A stretch of 64,000 nucleotides of DNA from Alicyclobacillus tolerans (GTDB taxonomy: Bacteria; Bacillota; Bacilli; Alicyclobacillales; Alicyclobacillaceae), in contig NZ_JAJFNK010000008.1 in the NCBI RefSeq assembly GCF_021739485.1, positions 1 through 64,000 of the forward strand, read 5' to 3'. Below are positions 15,837-26,123 of this stretch, in pieces; within the stretch, counting starts at the first letter, position 1; each line of letters starts with the position of its first letter. Under the pieces are notes generated by a model. It saw nothing but the letters and a program-made list of their open reading frames with translations. It searched no databases and was not told the DNA's origin. The position numbers and the translations under genes are program-made.

Positions 15837-16739
15837 ATGAGTATTCTAGTCAACAAGGACACCAAAGTGATCACGCAGGGCATTACGGGAAAAACCGCTC
15901 TGTTCCATACCCAACAGGCCCTTGAATACGGCACGCAAATGGTCGGTGGGACATCCCCAGGCAAAGGCGGCACAACGGTCGAAGGCCTGCCCGTGTTCAA
16001 CACAGTGGGAGAAGCTGTGAAGGAAACCGGAGCGAACGCTTCTGTGATTTATGTGCCGCCTGCGTTTGCCGCCGACGCCATTATGGAGGCGGTTGACGCT
16101 GAGTTGGACCTGGTCATCTGCATTACGGAAGGAATTCCGGTTCTGGACATGGTCAAGGTTAAGCGCTACATGGAAGGCCGCCACACGCGGCTGATTGGCC
16201 CCAACTGCCCAGGCGTAATCACCCCGGGGGAGTGCAAAATCGGCATCATGCCCGGTTACATTCACACGCCAGGACACGTCGGAGTCATTTCGCGCAGCGG
16301 AACGCTCACTTATGAAGCCGTGTATCAACTCACCGTTCGAGACATCGGTCAGTCCACCGCAGTTGGTATCGGCGGCGATCCGGTGAACGGAACCAACTTT
16401 ATTGACGTTTTGAAGATGTTCAACGATGACCCAGATACCGAAGCAGTCATCATGATTGGCGAAATCGGCGGAACCGCTGAAGAGCAAGCTGCAGAATGGA
16501 TTCGGGACAACATGGCGAAGCCGGTAGTCGGCTTTATTGCCGGAGCTACGGCACCTCCGGGGCGCCGCATGGGTCACGCGGGAGCTATTGTTTCCGGAGG
16601 AAGCGGGACGGCAGCGTCTAAGATTGCAAAAATGCAGGAATGTGGAATTCGCGTCGCTCCGACGCCGTCTGAAATGGGATCTACGCTGTACGCGGTATTG
16701 GAAGAACGCGGACTTTTGGAACGCTGCAAAGTGAAATAA
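15837..16739 (+). CDS. sucD: Succinate-CoA ligase (ADP-forming) subunit alpha
   Basis: Alpha subunit, which binds CoA and carries the phosphohistidine. 300 residues from an ATG after GAGGAGG. The CoA-binding stretch GTSPGKGG, the [10 protein letters not shown] segment and the active-site H247 in RRMGHAGAI are intact. It forms a heterodimer or heterotetramer with SucC and ends in a very strong terminator, so sucCD is a self-contained transcription unit. Confidence 0.97.
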   Translation: MSILVNKDTKVITQGITGKTALFHTQQALEYGTQMVGGTSPGKGGTTVEGLPVFNTVGEAVKETGANASVIYVPPAFAADAIMEAVDAELDLVICITEGIPVLDMVKVKRYMEGRHTRLIGPNCPGVITPGECKIGIMPGYIHTPGHVGVISRSGTLTYEAVYQLTVRDIGQSTAVGIGGDPVNGTNFIDVLKMFNDDPDTEAVIMIGEIGGTAEEQAAEWIRDNMAKPVVGFIAGATAPPGRRMGHAGAIVSGGSGTAASKIAKMQECGIRVAPTPSEMGSTLYAVLEERGLLERCKVK

Positions 16740-16823
16740 GCCGCCGATTGCCGACGGGCGACGGTTTTATCCGTCCTTTGGCACGGGCATATCTCAGGTA
16801 ACTTGGATAGTCCACAACGCACA

Positions 16824-16878
16824 GGGGCTGACCCGTTGCGCATCGTTCGATGCGCCAACGGGCAGCCTCTTTCTTTTT
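16824..16878 (+). terminator. Strong intrinsic terminator after sucCD
   Basis: A long stem (GGGGCTG-CCCGTTG-GCATCG with CGATGC-CAACGGG-CAGCC) closes a TT turn and is followed by TCTTTCTTTTT. The remaining about 130 bases to dprA show no further element I can name. Confidence 0.93.
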
Positions 16879-17010
16879 GGCTCAAGTCTTTCCCTTTTGT
16901 AGTGGCGGCAAACTGCAAAGGTGAAACAATAGTTTTATCGTCACGCTAAGGCCCGCCGTCGATTGAGGCGCGGGGACAGCGGCACATCAAATTTGGGGAT
17001 GGGGTTGTTC

Positions 17011-18105
17011 ATGGATGCTCAAGAGCGCTGGTGCTCCATTGCTTTGTCGCTTTGCCCAGGAATCGAACGAGGGACGGTGAGAAAATTAGCCGCTGTTATG
17101 GGAGGGGCAGCCCATGTCTGGAACGCGTCGGTACCTCAATGGCTGCAAGGGTGCAACATGCGTCCGGACACTGCGAGGCGCTTGGACAACTGGAGGCGTT
17201 CGTTTCGGGCCGAAAACATAGAAAATCAACTGCTCAACCGTGGAGTTTGGTGCATGGTCCGAGGCGATGAGAACTACCCTGTTTCGTTGCTTGACCTCAT
17301 GGACCCGCCGCTCGTGCTTTTTGGAATGGGGGACGCAAGGTACCTGGCCGGCGACGTGAAGAAAGTCGCTGTGATTGGCACGCGACGAGCCTCGGGATAT
17401 GGTTTGGAGTGCGCGAACTGGATTGCAAAAACGCTCGCCGATAACGGCGTGACCGTCGTATCTGGGTTGGCGCTGGGAATTGACGCGGCGGCCCACAATG
17501 CGTCCGTCTGTGCTCCTGGGTCCACAGTTGCGGTGCTCGCTTCTGGGGTGGACGTCTGTTATCCTTCGTCGAACCGGGGGTTGTACGAAAACATCCTGCG
17601 CGCAGGGGCTTTGGTCAGTGAATACGCGCCGTCTGCGGTTGCCGCCAAACATCGGTTTCCCGAACGAAACCGCCTGATTGCGGCGTTGTCCAGCCACGTG
17701 GTCGTTGTACAGGCTGGAGAAAAGAGCGGCGCACTTCGCACTGTCGATGCGGCCCTGGAATTGGGCAGAGACGTGTACGTCGTACCTGGCCCCATTACTT
17801 CGGTTCACTTTCGCGGGTCGCATCGCCTGCTGCAACAGGGGGCACAGGTTCTTGTGGACCCGAACGACGTGTTGCTGGACTTGAACGTGACAACTCTACA
17901 AACTTCTTTGGGCAATCCGCAGCGGGTGCCTGAGCGCTGGTCGGGCTTGTACGAGTTGCTGACCGAAGCGATTACGGCACAAGACTTAGCCAGGCAGCTC
18001 GCCGTTCCGCCCGCCCACGTATACAGCGGACTGTTGGAGCTTGAGCTGTTGGGTGCCGTCCAGCGCCTGCCGGGAGGTTTTTATCGCCGTGGCGCGCATA
18101 AATAG
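17011..18105 (+). CDS. dprA: DNA-processing protein DprA (Smf)
   Basis: Single-stranded-DNA-binding protein that loads RecA during natural transformation. About 364 residues: a helix-hairpin-helix/SAM-like N-terminus, a Rossmann core with GTRRASGYG and SGLALGIDAAAH, the PERNRLIAALSSHVVVVQAGEKSGAL stretch (ssDNA pocket), and a C-terminal winged-helix region (ITAQDLARQLAVPPAHVYSGLLELELLG). The ATG at 17011 follows GGGG at 6 bases; upstream in-frame starts have no usable site. It sits before topA as in Bacillus. Confidence 0.95.
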   Translation: MDAQERWCSIALSLCPGIERGTVRKLAAVMGGAAHVWNASVPQWLQGCNMRPDTARRLDNWRRSFRAENIENQLLNRGVWCMVRGDENYPVSLLDLMDPPLVLFGMGDARYLAGDVKKVAVIGTRRASGYGLECANWIAKTLADNGVTVVSGLALGIDAAAHNASVCAPGSTVAVLASGVDVCYPSSNRGLYENILRAGALVSEYAPSAVAAKHRFPERNRLIAALSSHVVVVQAGEKSGALRTVDAALELGRDVYVVPGPITSVHFRGSHRLLQQGAQVLVDPNDVLLDLNVTTLQTSLGNPQRVPERWSGLYELLTEAITAQDLARQLAVPPAHVYSGLLELELLGAVQRLPGGFYRRGAHK

Positions 18106-18204
18106 ACTTTTTCCAGCTAAAATGAATGTACAAAATCCGGTACCTCCGGCATAGCCTGCAGTGTGGACTGAGCGAGGTCCTTGTCTTAGGTTCGGCGTTT
18201 GGCG

Positions 18205-18233
18205 TTTGCAAACAAATTCATTCTGGTGATAAT
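18205..18233 (+). promoter_or_regulatory. Likely topA promoter
   Basis: TTTGCA (18205-18210), 17-base spacer, GATAAT (18228-18233). It gives a short leader before topA, so topA need not depend on read-through from dprA. Confidence 0.6.
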
Positions 18234-18287
18234 ATGGGTTGAACATGGATAGACCACGGCGGTATGCATCACAAAGGGGGAAACACA

Positions 18288-20408
18288 TTGGCGGATTACT
18301 TAGTCATCGTGGAATCGCCAGCGAAAGCCAAGACCATTGCGAAGTACTTGGGCAAGCGGTATACCGTCAAGGCCTCAATGGGCCATGTTCGCGATTTGCC
18401 AAAAAGTCAACTCGGCGTTGACGTGGAGCATGGCTTTCATCCCCGCTACATCACGATCCGTGGCAAAGGGGATGTCATCAAATCACTGCGCGATGCCAGC
18501 AAGAAGGCCAAGCGCGTGTTCCTGGCGGCTGACCCGGACCGCGAAGGCGAGGCCATTGCGTGGCACCTCGCGAACGTGCTGGACCTCGACGTCCATGACG
18601 ATTGCCGGGTCGTTTTTCACGAGATCACCAAAGATGCTGTAAAAGACGCTTTCAGCAGACCGCGCGCGTTAGATATGGATTTGATCAATGCCCAGCAAAC
18701 CAGGCGGATTTTGGATCGCTTGGTCGGATACCGGCTGAGCCCGCTTTTGTGGCGCAAGGTGAAAAAGGGACTGTCCGCCGGGCGTGTGCAATCCGTCGCG
18801 GTGCGGCTAGTGGTGGATAGAGAACGTGAAATTCGGGCGTTTGAACCGGAAGAATACTGGAGTGTTGACGCTGAGTTTAAATTGCCGGAAGGGAAATTGA
18901 CTGCCCGGTTCCACGGATACAACGATGAAAAGACGCCGCTTCCAAACCGCGAGGCGGTGGACGAACTGCTGGCTCGGGTCCAGCCTGGAGCCTACAGGGT
19001 GGAACGCGTGAAACGCTCGGAGCGAAAGCGCAACCCGAGTCCTCCATTTACTACGAGCAGTCTGCAACAAGAGGCTGCCAGAAAGCTTGGTTACCGCGCT
19101 TTTAAAACCATGGCCGTAGCCCAGCAACTGTACGAAGGACTGGATGTCGGCGAAGGTACAGTCGGTCTCATTACCTATATGAGAACCGATTCCACGCGCA
19201 TCTCGGAAACCGCACAGTCCGAAGCCAGGGACTACATCCGCAGCCATTTTGGAGAGGCGTATGCTCCGGCTGCCGCCAGGCAGTACCAAAGCAAAGGCGG
19301 TGCGCAAGACGCGCACGAAGCGATTCGTCCGACTTCTGTGCTGCGGGAGCCCGAAGCCATCAAGGAACATTTGACGAAGGATCAGTACCGCCTGTACAAG
19401 TTGATTTGGGAGAGGTTCGTCGCCAGCCAAATGAGCCAAGCCATCCTCGACACCACCACGGTTGACCTGTCCTCAAACGGAGCTTGGTTTCGCGCCACCG
19501 GGTCTGTGGTGAGGTTTCCAGGATTCATGGCGGTATACATTGAAGGCAAAGACGACGTGCAAGGTGACGATGAGACGTCTAAGCTGCTCCCCCCGGTTGA
19601 GGAGGGGCAAGGTTTGCCAGAGCCGCGCTTGAATCCCGAGCAGCACTTTACTCAGCCTCCGGCACGTTATTCGGAAGCGACGTTGGTGAAGGCGATGGAG
19701 GAACTTGGGATTGGGCGTCCGAGTACGTATGCCCCAACGATCGATACCATTCTCAAACGGGGTTATGTGCTGCTTGAGCAAAAGCGTTTTGTCCCGACGG
19801 AGCTTGGGGAGATCGTGGTGGACTTGTTGGTCGAGTACTTCCGCCAACTGATCGACGTCGACTTTACCGCGCATTTGGAAAAAGAGCTGGACGAGGTCGA
19901 AGAAGGCGAAACGGACTGGACCGCATTGCTTCAGGAATTCTATAAGACGCTGGAAACGGATTTGCAAGTTGCTGAACACTCGCTAGAGCACGTGAAGATC
20001 GAAGATGAAGTTTCGGATGTTCAGTGTGAAAAATGCGGGCGGATGATGGTCTATAAACACGGCCGCTACGGTAAATTCCTGGCGTGTCCAGGATTTCCGG
20101 AGTGCCGGAACACCAAAGCCATTCTCAAAGAGGCGGGGGCAAACTGTCCGAAGTGTGGGCGCACGCTGCTCGAACGCCGGGGCAAGAAGAAGGTGTTTTA
20201 CGGCTGCAGCGGTTATCCCGAGTGCGACTATGTGTTGTGGAACCGCCCAACGGGTCAAACGTGTCCGGTGTGTCAACATCCCATGGTTCAAAAACGGGTG
20301 AAAGGGAAGGACCTTGTCGTGTGCAGCAATGAGTCGGCTCACGATAAGGACTCGTCGGGACAGGTCGCGGAACCTGAGGCAGACCGAGAACGGGTCAAGT
20401 CCAGGTAA
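18288..20408 (+). CDS. topA: DNA topoisomerase I (type IA)
   Basis: Relaxes negatively supercoiled DNA. 706 residues from a TTG start 7 bases after AAGGGGG, giving MADYLVIVESPAKAKTI, the normal N-terminus. The TOPRIM acidic motif is DPDREGEA; the active-site tyrosine is Y297 in GLITYMRTDSTR. Three C-terminal zinc ribbons of the form CxxC...CxxxxxC are present (starting CEKCG, CPKCG and CPVCQ). The last one ends CSNESAH rather than a second full Cys pair. Followed by trmFO after 19 bases. Confidence 0.97.
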   Translation: MADYLVIVESPAKAKTIAKYLGKRYTVKASMGHVRDLPKSQLGVDVEHGFHPRYITIRGKGDVIKSLRDASKKAKRVFLAADPDREGEAIAWHLANVLDLDVHDDCRVVFHEITKDAVKDAFSRPRALDMDLINAQQTRRILDRLVGYRLSPLLWRKVKKGLSAGRVQSVAVRLVVDREREIRAFEPEEYWSVDAEFKLPEGKLTARFHGYNDEKTPLPNREAVDELLARVQPGAYRVERVKRSERKRNPSPPFTTSSLQQEAARKLGYRAFKTMAVAQQLYEGLDVGEGTVGLITYMRTDSTRISETAQSEARDYIRSHFGEAYAPAAARQYQSKGGAQDAHEAIRPTSVLREPEAIKEHLTKDQYRLYKLIWERFVASQMSQAILDTTTVDLSSNGAWFRATGSVVRFPGFMAVYIEGKDDVQGDDETSKLLPPVEEGQGLPEPRLNPEQHFTQPPARYSEATLVKAMEELGIGRPSTYAPTIDTILKRGYVLLEQKRFVPTELGEIVVDLLVEYFRQLIDVDFTAHLEKELDEVEEGETDWTALLQEFYKTLETDLQVAEHSLEHVKIEDEVSDVQCEKCGRMMVYKHGRYGKFLACPGFPECRNTKAILKEAGANCPKCGRTLLERRGKKKVFYGCSGYPECDYVLWNRPTGQTCPVCQHPMVQKRVKGKDLVVCSNESAHDKDSSGQVAEPEADRERVKSR

Positions 20409-20427
20409 AGCAACGGGGGGTTGACGG

Positions 20428-21741
20428 ATGACTGAAACGGTAACAGTGATTGGAGCAGGGTTGGCGGGTTCGGAAGCGGCCTGGCAGATTGCGCGCCAAG
20501 GAGTTCCTGTCCGACTATACGAAATGCGACCGGTTAAAAGGACACCGGCTCACATTACAAGTCACTTTGCTGAACTCGTTTGCAGTAATTCTCTTCGGGC
20601 CGCGGCATTGACGAATGCCGTCGGATTATTGAAGGAAGAAATGAGGCAGCTCGACTCCATCGTCATTCGCGCTGCGGACGAACACGCTGTGCCGGCCGGA
20701 GGGGCTTTGGCTGTGGACCGGGAATCGTTTTCGCAAACCGTGACCGAGGTGTTGACCAGCCATCCCCTCATCGAAGTGGTGCGTTCAGAAGTCGATGCTC
20801 TTCCGCAGGACGGACTGACCGTCGTGGCTACAGGCCCTTTGACGTCTCCGAGTCTGTCGGAGTCTATCAAGAGCTTCACCGGAGACGAGTACTTGTATTT
20901 TTTTGATGCCGCGGCGCCGATTGTGCAGCGGGATTCGATTGATATGGACAAGGTTTACTTTGCATCCCGATACAACAAAGGCGAAGCGGCATACATTAAT
21001 TGTCCGATGACCGAGGAGCAGTTTCAAGACTTCTACCAGGCATTGATTGAGGCCGAAACAGCTCCGGTCCACGACTTCGAAGAAGAACGGTATTTTGAAG
21101 GATGCATGCCCGTCGAAGTGATCGCGAAACGGGGCATCAAAACCCTGTTGTTTGGCCCTATGAAACCGGTGGGTTTAGAGGACCCGAGAACAGGGAAACG
21201 ACCCTTTGCGGTCGTCCAGCTGCGCCAGGACAATGCCGCGGCGACGCTCTTTAACCTGGTGGGATTTCAAACCCACTTGAAGTGGGGCGAGCAAGGAAGG
21301 GTGTTCCGGATGATCCCTGGACTGGAACAGGCTGAATTCGCCCGTTATGGGGTCATGCACCGCAATACATACATTAACAGCCCATCGACTTTGTTGCCCA
21401 CGTACCAGACCAAGGGCAATTCAAACTTGTTTTTTGCAGGACAAATAACCGGTGTGGAAGGGTACGTCGAATCCGCCGCGGCGGGTCTGGTGGCTGGGTT
21501 AAACGCCGGTCGGCGGGCAAAACAATTGGAGCCGTGTGTTTTTCCGGAAACGACGGCGATAGGCAGTCTGGCCCACTATATTACGCACACGGATGCAAAG
21601 TACTTTCAACCGATGAACGCGACATTTGGCTTGCTACAACCGCTGCCTGTACGCATCAAAGACAAACGGCAGAAAGCTGAATTGTATGCGCAAAGGGCGT
21701 TGGAGGACCTCGGCCAGATGAAGCGGGCGATTGCAGAATGA
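20428..21741 (+). CDS. trmFO: tRNA (uracil-54,C5) methyltransferase, folate/FAD-dependent
   Basis: Makes ribothymidine at tRNA position 54 using methylenetetrahydrofolate and FADH2. 437 residues. The FAD dinucleotide motif is [14 protein letters not shown] (residues 7-20). [13 protein letters not shown] and [12 protein letters not shown] follow, the latter with a catalytic-type Cys. [17 protein letters not shown] lies near the C-terminus and contacts FAD. The ATG follows GGGGGG. The stop overlaps the xerC start by 4 bases (ATGA). Confidence 0.97.
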   Translation: MTETVTVIGAGLAGSEAAWQIARQGVPVRLYEMRPVKRTPAHITSHFAELVCSNSLRAAALTNAVGLLKEEMRQLDSIVIRAADEHAVPAGGALAVDRESFSQTVTEVLTSHPLIEVVRSEVDALPQDGLTVVATGPLTSPSLSESIKSFTGDEYLYFFDAAAPIVQRDSIDMDKVYFASRYNKGEAAYINCPMTEEQFQDFYQALIEAETAPVHDFEEERYFEGCMPVEVIAKRGIKTLLFGPMKPVGLEDPRTGKRPFAVVQLRQDNAAATLFNLVGFQTHLKWGEQGRVFRMIPGLEQAEFARYGVMHRNTYINSPSTLLPTYQTKGNSNLFFAGQITGVEGYVESAAAGLVAGLNAGRRAKQLEPCVFPETTAIGSLAHYITHTDAKYFQPMNATFGLLQPLPVRIKDKRQKAELYAQRALEDLGQMKRAIAE

Positions 21742-22649
21742 ACGCGCCGATGAGTCCGCCGCTCGCGTGGCCGGTCTGCATTGCTGGCTTTTTGGAAGCT
21801 CGGCGCCTCGCCCGGCGGACGGCTGAAAAAACGCTCGTGGCGTATGCTGCGGATTTAGCTGTGCTGCGCGGTTTTTTTGAAGAAGCTGGCGTCTTGTCTG
21901 CTGGTGAAGTGACGCCAAACGGCCTTAGAAAGTTTTTTGCCGGTGAAGCCGCCCGCCACATGGCGCGTACATCCATGGCGCGCCGGCTTTCCTGCTACCG
22001 AAGCTTCTTCGATTACTTGATGAAAGAGCATCTTCTCACCACGAACCCAGCGCGATTTTTGTCTTTGCCGAAGTTGAGCAAAAAAGTTCCGGATTTTTAT
22101 TATCAGGAAGAAATCAAAGCGTTGCTCGAGTCGATTGCGGGTGACTCTTTATGGTCTATTCGCGACCGCGCTTTACTAGAATTTTTGTATGCCACCGGCG
22201 TTCGCGTGAGCGAGTGCGTCGGGCTTGACGTGGCGGATGTCAATGTCGAAGACCGAGTGGCTTTGGTTTTTGGAAAGGGTTCTAAGGAACGCTATGTCGT
22301 GGTGGGCAGCGTTGCAGCCCATTGGATGGATCTGTACCTTGAAAAGCGCGGCGAGTTTTGCGGACAACTGACAGGGCCTTTGTTTATTAACCGTCAGAAA
22401 GGCCGCCTTTCCGACCGGAGCGTTCGGCGTATTTTAGATAAGTACATTTCCCAGACAGCGGAGTTGAGACACATCAGCCCCCACGCGATCCGGCACAGCT
22501 TTGCCACGCATTTATTGGACGGCGGGGCTGATTTGCGCGTCGTTCAGGAACTCTTGGGGCACGCCAGTTTGTCTTCGACACAAATCTATACACATACCAC
22601 GAGGGAGCGTTTAGCGCGGATTTACCAGTCGTCTCATCCGCGGGCTTGA
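21738..22649 (+). CDS. xerC: Tyrosine recombinase XerC (CodV)
   Basis: Site-specific recombinase that resolves chromosome dimers at dif with XerD. 303 residues: a SAM-like core-binding N-domain (about 10-105) and a catalytic domain with the complete set R156, K180, H249-x2-R252, H275 and nucleophile Y284. Its place between trmFO and hslV equals codV of B. subtilis, which supports XerC over a phage integrase. Translationally coupled to trmFO. Confidence 0.95.
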   Translation: MNAPMSPPLAWPVCIAGFLEARRLARRTAEKTLVAYAADLAVLRGFFEEAGVLSAGEVTPNGLRKFFAGEAARHMARTSMARRLSCYRSFFDYLMKEHLLTTNPARFLSLPKLSKKVPDFYYQEEIKALLESIAGDSLWSIRDRALLEFLYATGVRVSECVGLDVADVNVEDRVALVFGKGSKERYVVVGSVAAHWMDLYLEKRGEFCGQLTGPLFINRQKGRLSDRSVRRILDKYISQTAELRHISPHAIRHSFATHLLDGGADLRVVQELLGHASLSSTQIYTHTTRERLARIYQSSHPRA

Positions 22650-22661
22650 GGAGGTTGTGAA

Positions 22662-23207
22662 ATGAGCATTGAACTGCACGGGACTACGATTTTTGCGGTG
22701 TTGAAAGACGGCCAGGCCGCCATGGCCGGCGATGGCCAGGTCACGTTAGGCAACAGCATGATTATGAAGCAAGGGGCAAAAAAGGTTCGGAGGCTCTACA
22801 AAGGTCAAGTGGTGGCTGGCTTTGCCGGCTCCGTGGCCGATGCCTTCACCTTGTTTGAGAAGTTTGAAGGTCGTCTCGAACAGTTTCGGGGGGACATTCA
22901 ACGCGCAGCCGTTGAGATGGCCAAGGAATGGAGAACCGATAAGATACTGCAGAAACTGGAAGCCATGTTACTCGTGATGAACGAGCACCACTTGTTGCTG
23001 ATTTCGGGCGGCGGAGAAGTCATTGAACCGGACGACAATATTGCGGCGATTGGCTCTGGCGGAGCGTACGCTTTGGCAGCGGGGCGCGCATTGGCCCGGA
23101 ATACGGATTTGCCGGCTCCGAAAATCGCTGAGCAAGCCCTGTTGATTGCTTCCGAAATTTGCGTATTTACCAATGACCACATTGTTGTGGAGACCTTAGC
23201 CGACTGA
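22662..23207 (+). CDS. hslV: ATP-dependent protease subunit HslV (ClpQ)
   Basis: Proteasome-like peptidase that forms HslVU (ClpQY). 181 residues with [19 protein letters not shown]-type [11 protein letters not shown], and [16 protein letters not shown]. The chain begins [11 protein letters not shown], so five residues precede the TT that is the catalytic N-terminus of enterobacterial HslV. B. subtilis ClpQ has the same short extension and is reported to use an N-terminal Ser. The Ser2 here fits that. ATG follows GAGGAGG; hslU follows after 29 bases. Confidence 0.96.
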   Translation: MSIELHGTTIFAVLKDGQAAMAGDGQVTLGNSMIMKQGAKKVRRLYKGQVVAGFAGSVADAFTLFEKFEGRLEQFRGDIQRAAVEMAKEWRTDKILQKLEAMLLVMNEHHLLLISGGGEVIEPDDNIAAIGSGGAYALAAGRALARNTDLPAPKIAEQALLIASEICVFTNDHIVVETLAD

Positions 23208-23236
23208 GGTGGACCATAGCGCGAGGAGGCATTGCG

Positions 23237-24628
23237 ATGGTGAGAAATGACTTAACACCCAGACAAATTGTGGAAGAGCTCGATAAGTACATTGTCGGAC
23301 AGAAGGCGGCCAAACGGGCTGTTGCCATTGCGCTGCGCAACCGCATGCGCCGTGCACGGCTTCCCTTGGAGATGCAAGAAGAAGTGACCCCGAAAAACAT
23401 TTTGATGATTGGACCGACTGGTGTGGGAAAGACAGAAATTGCAAGGCGCCTCAGCAAACTCGTCGGGGCCCCTTTCATCAAGGTTGAAGCGACAAAGTAT
23501 ACGGAAGTCGGGTACGTCGGCCGCGATGTTGAATCGATGGTCAGGGACCTCGTCGAAACCGCGGTCCGCATGGTGAAAGCCGAGTATGCCGAACGGGTGC
23601 AGGGGGAGGCTGAAGAACACGCCAATGAGCGGATTGTGGAAACTTTGGTTCCCGACCCCAGTGCCAAGCGCAATGGCAAAAACCCCTTTGAAATGTTGTT
23701 TGGAGGCTTGAACGCGAATACCCAAAGCTCGGATACCGGGTCATCCGAAAATGTGCGCAGTGAACGCCGACGCGTCCGTAAACAATTGGAAATGGGCGAA
23801 TTGGAGGACCGCTACATTGAGGTTGACGTGGAGGAACAGTCCAACAACATGCTGGGAGTACTGCCCGGAGTAGGACCGGAAGGACTGGGGAACCTGCAGG
23901 AGATGCTTGGAAACCTTCTTCCTAAGCAGACTCGCAAACGCCGCATGACCGTTCGCGAGGCGAGAAAAGTGCTCACCCAAGAGGAAGCCCAGAAACTCGT
24001 CGATATGGAGGCCGTCACGACGGAAGCCGTCTACCGCGTGGAAAACCATGGGATCATTTTCATTGATGAAATGGATAAAATTGCCGGCCGCGAACACGGA
24101 AGCCGCGATGTATCCCGGGAAGGGGTACAGAGGGACATTTTGCCTATTGTCGAAGGGTCTACCATCGTCACCAAGTACGGAGCGGTGAAAACGGACCACA
24201 TCCTGTTTATCGGAGCGGGGGCCTTCCATGTGGCGAAACCATCCGATTTGATTCCGGAACTCCAGGGCCGTTTTCCCATTCGCGTCGAGTTAAAAAGCTT
24301 AACGGCGGCCGACTTTGTGAAAATCCTGAAAGAACCCCAACATGCGCTGGTGAAACAGTACATCGCCCTATTGGAAACAGAGAACATCAAAGTCCGGTTT
24401 ACCGATGAAGCCATTGAGCGGATTGCAGAGATGGCCACGCAGGTCAATCAGGATACGGAAGACATTGGCGCCAGGCGACTCCATACCCTCATCGAAAAGG
24501 TGCTGGAGGACCTGTCCTTTGAAGCTCCCGATGTGACTTTGGAAGAAGTTGTCGTTACGCCGCAGTACGTGGATGAAAAACTGAAAACCATCGTTGTCAA
24601 CCGCGACCTCAGTCAGTTTATTCTGTAG
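23237..24628 (+). CDS. hslU: ATP-dependent protease ATPase subunit HslU (ClpY)
   Basis: AAA+ unfoldase that feeds substrates to HslV. 463 residues: [17 protein letters not shown] start, Walker [10 protein letters not shown] (59-67), pore motif region [14 protein letters not shown], a charged intermediate domain (about 130-235), Walker [12 protein letters not shown], and sensor regions with [13 protein letters not shown]. The C-terminus DLSQFIL fits the tail that docks into HslV. ATG after GAGGAGG. A strong terminator follows; codY, which comes next in B. subtilis, is absent. Confidence 0.97.
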   Translation: MVRNDLTPRQIVEELDKYIVGQKAAKRAVAIALRNRMRRARLPLEMQEEVTPKNILMIGPTGVGKTEIARRLSKLVGAPFIKVEATKYTEVGYVGRDVESMVRDLVETAVRMVKAEYAERVQGEAEEHANERIVETLVPDPSAKRNGKNPFEMLFGGLNANTQSSDTGSSENVRSERRRVRKQLEMGELEDRYIEVDVEEQSNNMLGVLPGVGPEGLGNLQEMLGNLLPKQTRKRRMTVREARKVLTQEEAQKLVDMEAVTTEAVYRVENHGIIFIDEMDKIAGREHGSRDVSREGVQRDILPIVEGSTIVTKYGAVKTDHILFIGAGAFHVAKPSDLIPELQGRFPIRVELKSLTAADFVKILKEPQHALVKQYIALLETENIKVRFTDEAIERIAEMATQVNQDTEDIGARRLHTLIEKVLEDLSFEAPDVTLEEVVVTPQYVDEKLKTIVVNRDLSQFIL

Positions 24629-24675
24629 GATTCGACCGGGACACGCCAAACGGCTCTTTGCTGAGAAGAAAAATC

Positions 24676-24707
24676 GACAGTTCTGGAGACAGAACTGTCT
24701 TTTTTTT
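24676..24707 (+). terminator. Intrinsic terminator after hslVU
   Basis: Perfect 10-bp stem GACAGTTCTG/CAGAACTGTC with tetraloop GAGA, followed by eight T. It separates the topA-hslU group from the flagellar cluster. I see no convincing promoter for flgB in the following 120 bases. Confidence 0.93.
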
Positions 24708-24829
24708 GTGGTTCACCCGGATTTATGTCGGTTGGTGCAGGATTTTGTTTGAACTCGACGAAATTACAAATCGACATGCAGGGGCTAATCCACAAAAAAG
24801 AAGCCGCACAGAAATCAGGGGTGATTGTA

Positions 24830-25264
24830 ATGTTAGGTGATACTGCTGTTTTCCAGGTTCTCACGAACGCTCTTACCGCCTCCGATCTTCGCCAACAGGT
24901 CTATGCGAACAACATTGCCAACATGAGCACCCCGGGGTACAAGCGCCAGGATGTTTCATTTGAGGGCTTGTTGTCGAACGCGATGTCAAGCGCAGGTACT
25001 GCCGTTCCACACGCTGTTCCCGGAGAGAAGTCCATTCCTATCGGAACCGGTTCAACCCAATCGACACCCAACTGGAGTGCCATGCTTCAGGTTCAACCCC
25101 AGATTGTGACTCAGGGGGGCACTTATGTGTCCAACAATGGCAATAACGTCGACGTGAATGCTGAAATGGCGGCGCTCGCAGAGAACCAAATTCACTATAA
25201 CGGGTTGGTTCAGGACTTGACGATGAGGCTGCAGAGATTTCAGACCGCGATTAATGGGGTGTGA
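24830..25264 (+). CDS. flgB: Flagellar basal-body rod protein FlgB
   Basis: Proximal rod protein of the flagellar basal body. 144 residues from ATG after AGGGGTG; the reading frame is open upstream to 24725 without a better site. The axial-protein signature ANNIANMSTPGYKRQDVSFE (about 23-42) and the C-terminal AALAENQIHYNGLVQDL helix are typical. First gene of the cluster; it overlaps or abuts flgC. Confidence 0.95.
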   Translation: MLGDTAVFQVLTNALTASDLRQQVYANNIANMSTPGYKRQDVSFEGLLSNAMSSAGTAVPHAVPGEKSIPIGTGSTQSTPNWSAMLQVQPQIVTQGGTYVSNNGNNVDVNAEMAALAENQIHYNGLVQDLTMRLQRFQTAINGV

Positions 25265-25269
25265 TAACC

Positions 25270-25725
25270 GTGCCAGGATGGCTTGACAGTTTAGGAATTA
25301 GTGCTTCGGGCTTGGCGGCGCAGAACTTGCGGATGAACGTCATTGCCAATAACATCGCCAATGCGCAAACCACCCGTACTCCGCAAGGCGGTCCGTACCG
25401 CCGGGAAATGGTGGTTTTGGCTCCCAATACATCGTCGCCTTCGTTTTCGCACTGGCTTTCGCAGTCGACGAACGGCGCTGCTGCTCCGGCGACTCAGGAC
25501 ATGGGCGTTAAAGTCGTGCAAATTGCACAGGATCCAAGCCCATTCAAACTGGTCTACGACCCCTCGAGCCCGGATGCGGTCAACGGATATGTGCAAATGC
25601 CTAATGTGGATATTGCGACCGAGATGGTCGATATGGTCTCTGCATCCCGAGCCTATGAAGCCAACGTCACCGCTTTTGATGCCGGCAAGCAGATGCTCAC
25701 GGATGCTTTGACGCTCGGAAAATAA
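25270..25725 (+). CDS. flgC: Flagellar basal-body rod protein FlgC
   Basis: Proximal rod protein. 151 residues. Signature LAAQNLRMNVIANNIANAQTTRT and a C-terminal helix IATEMVDMVSASRAYEANV. Two GTG starts are possible. The one at 25261 overlaps the flgB stop; the one at 25270 sits 8 bases after GGGGTG and is preferred. Works with FlgB, FliE and the distal rod, which must be encoded elsewhere. Confidence 0.95.
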   Translation: MPGWLDSLGISASGLAAQNLRMNVIANNIANAQTTRTPQGGPYRREMVVLAPNTSSPSFSHWLSQSTNGAAAPATQDMGVKVVQIAQDPSPFKLVYDPSSPDAVNGYVQMPNVDIATEMVDMVSASRAYEANVTAFDAGKQMLTDALTLGK

Positions 25726-25746
25726 CGGATTGCGGAGGGGAATTGA

Positions 25747-26055
25747 ATGGGAATCGTGCCGGTGCAGGCAGTGGGAACAGTCTTGCCGCAAAATGGGACA
25801 ACTACTTCGAACAGCGTAGGGTCTTCAGGGGCCACTCCGGGGTTTGGACAGTTTTTGTCGGATGCCCTCGGCTCAGCCAATCAGCTGACAAACTCCGCGG
25901 ATACGGCTGCAGCCCAGTATGCCGCGGGTGGGCCGGTTTCACTCGATCAATTGATGATTGCAGAGCAAAAGGCGTCCTTGGCTGTGGACTTGGTTGTACA
26001 GGTTCGCAACCGCGCAGTCAGCGCCTACCAAACAATCATGAACATGCAGGTATAG
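25747..26055 (+). CDS. fliE: Flagellar hook-basal body complex protein FliE
   Basis: Joins the MS ring to the rod and is an early export substrate. 102 residues, with the conserved C-terminal half VSLDQLMIAEQKASLAVDLVVQVRNRAVSAYQTIMNMQV. ATG follows GGAGGGG. A 68-base gap precedes fliF. Confidence 0.93.
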   Translation: MGIVPVQAVGTVLPQNGTTTSNSVGSSGATPGFGQFLSDALGSANQLTNSADTAAAQYAAGGPVSLDQLMIAEQKASLAVDLVVQVRNRAVSAYQTIMNMQV

Positions 26056-26123
26056 ATAAGACAAGCTGCGACAACACGTGCCCCGACAGTCATAAATTGG
26101 GGCTGGGATGCACCTAGGTAAGG

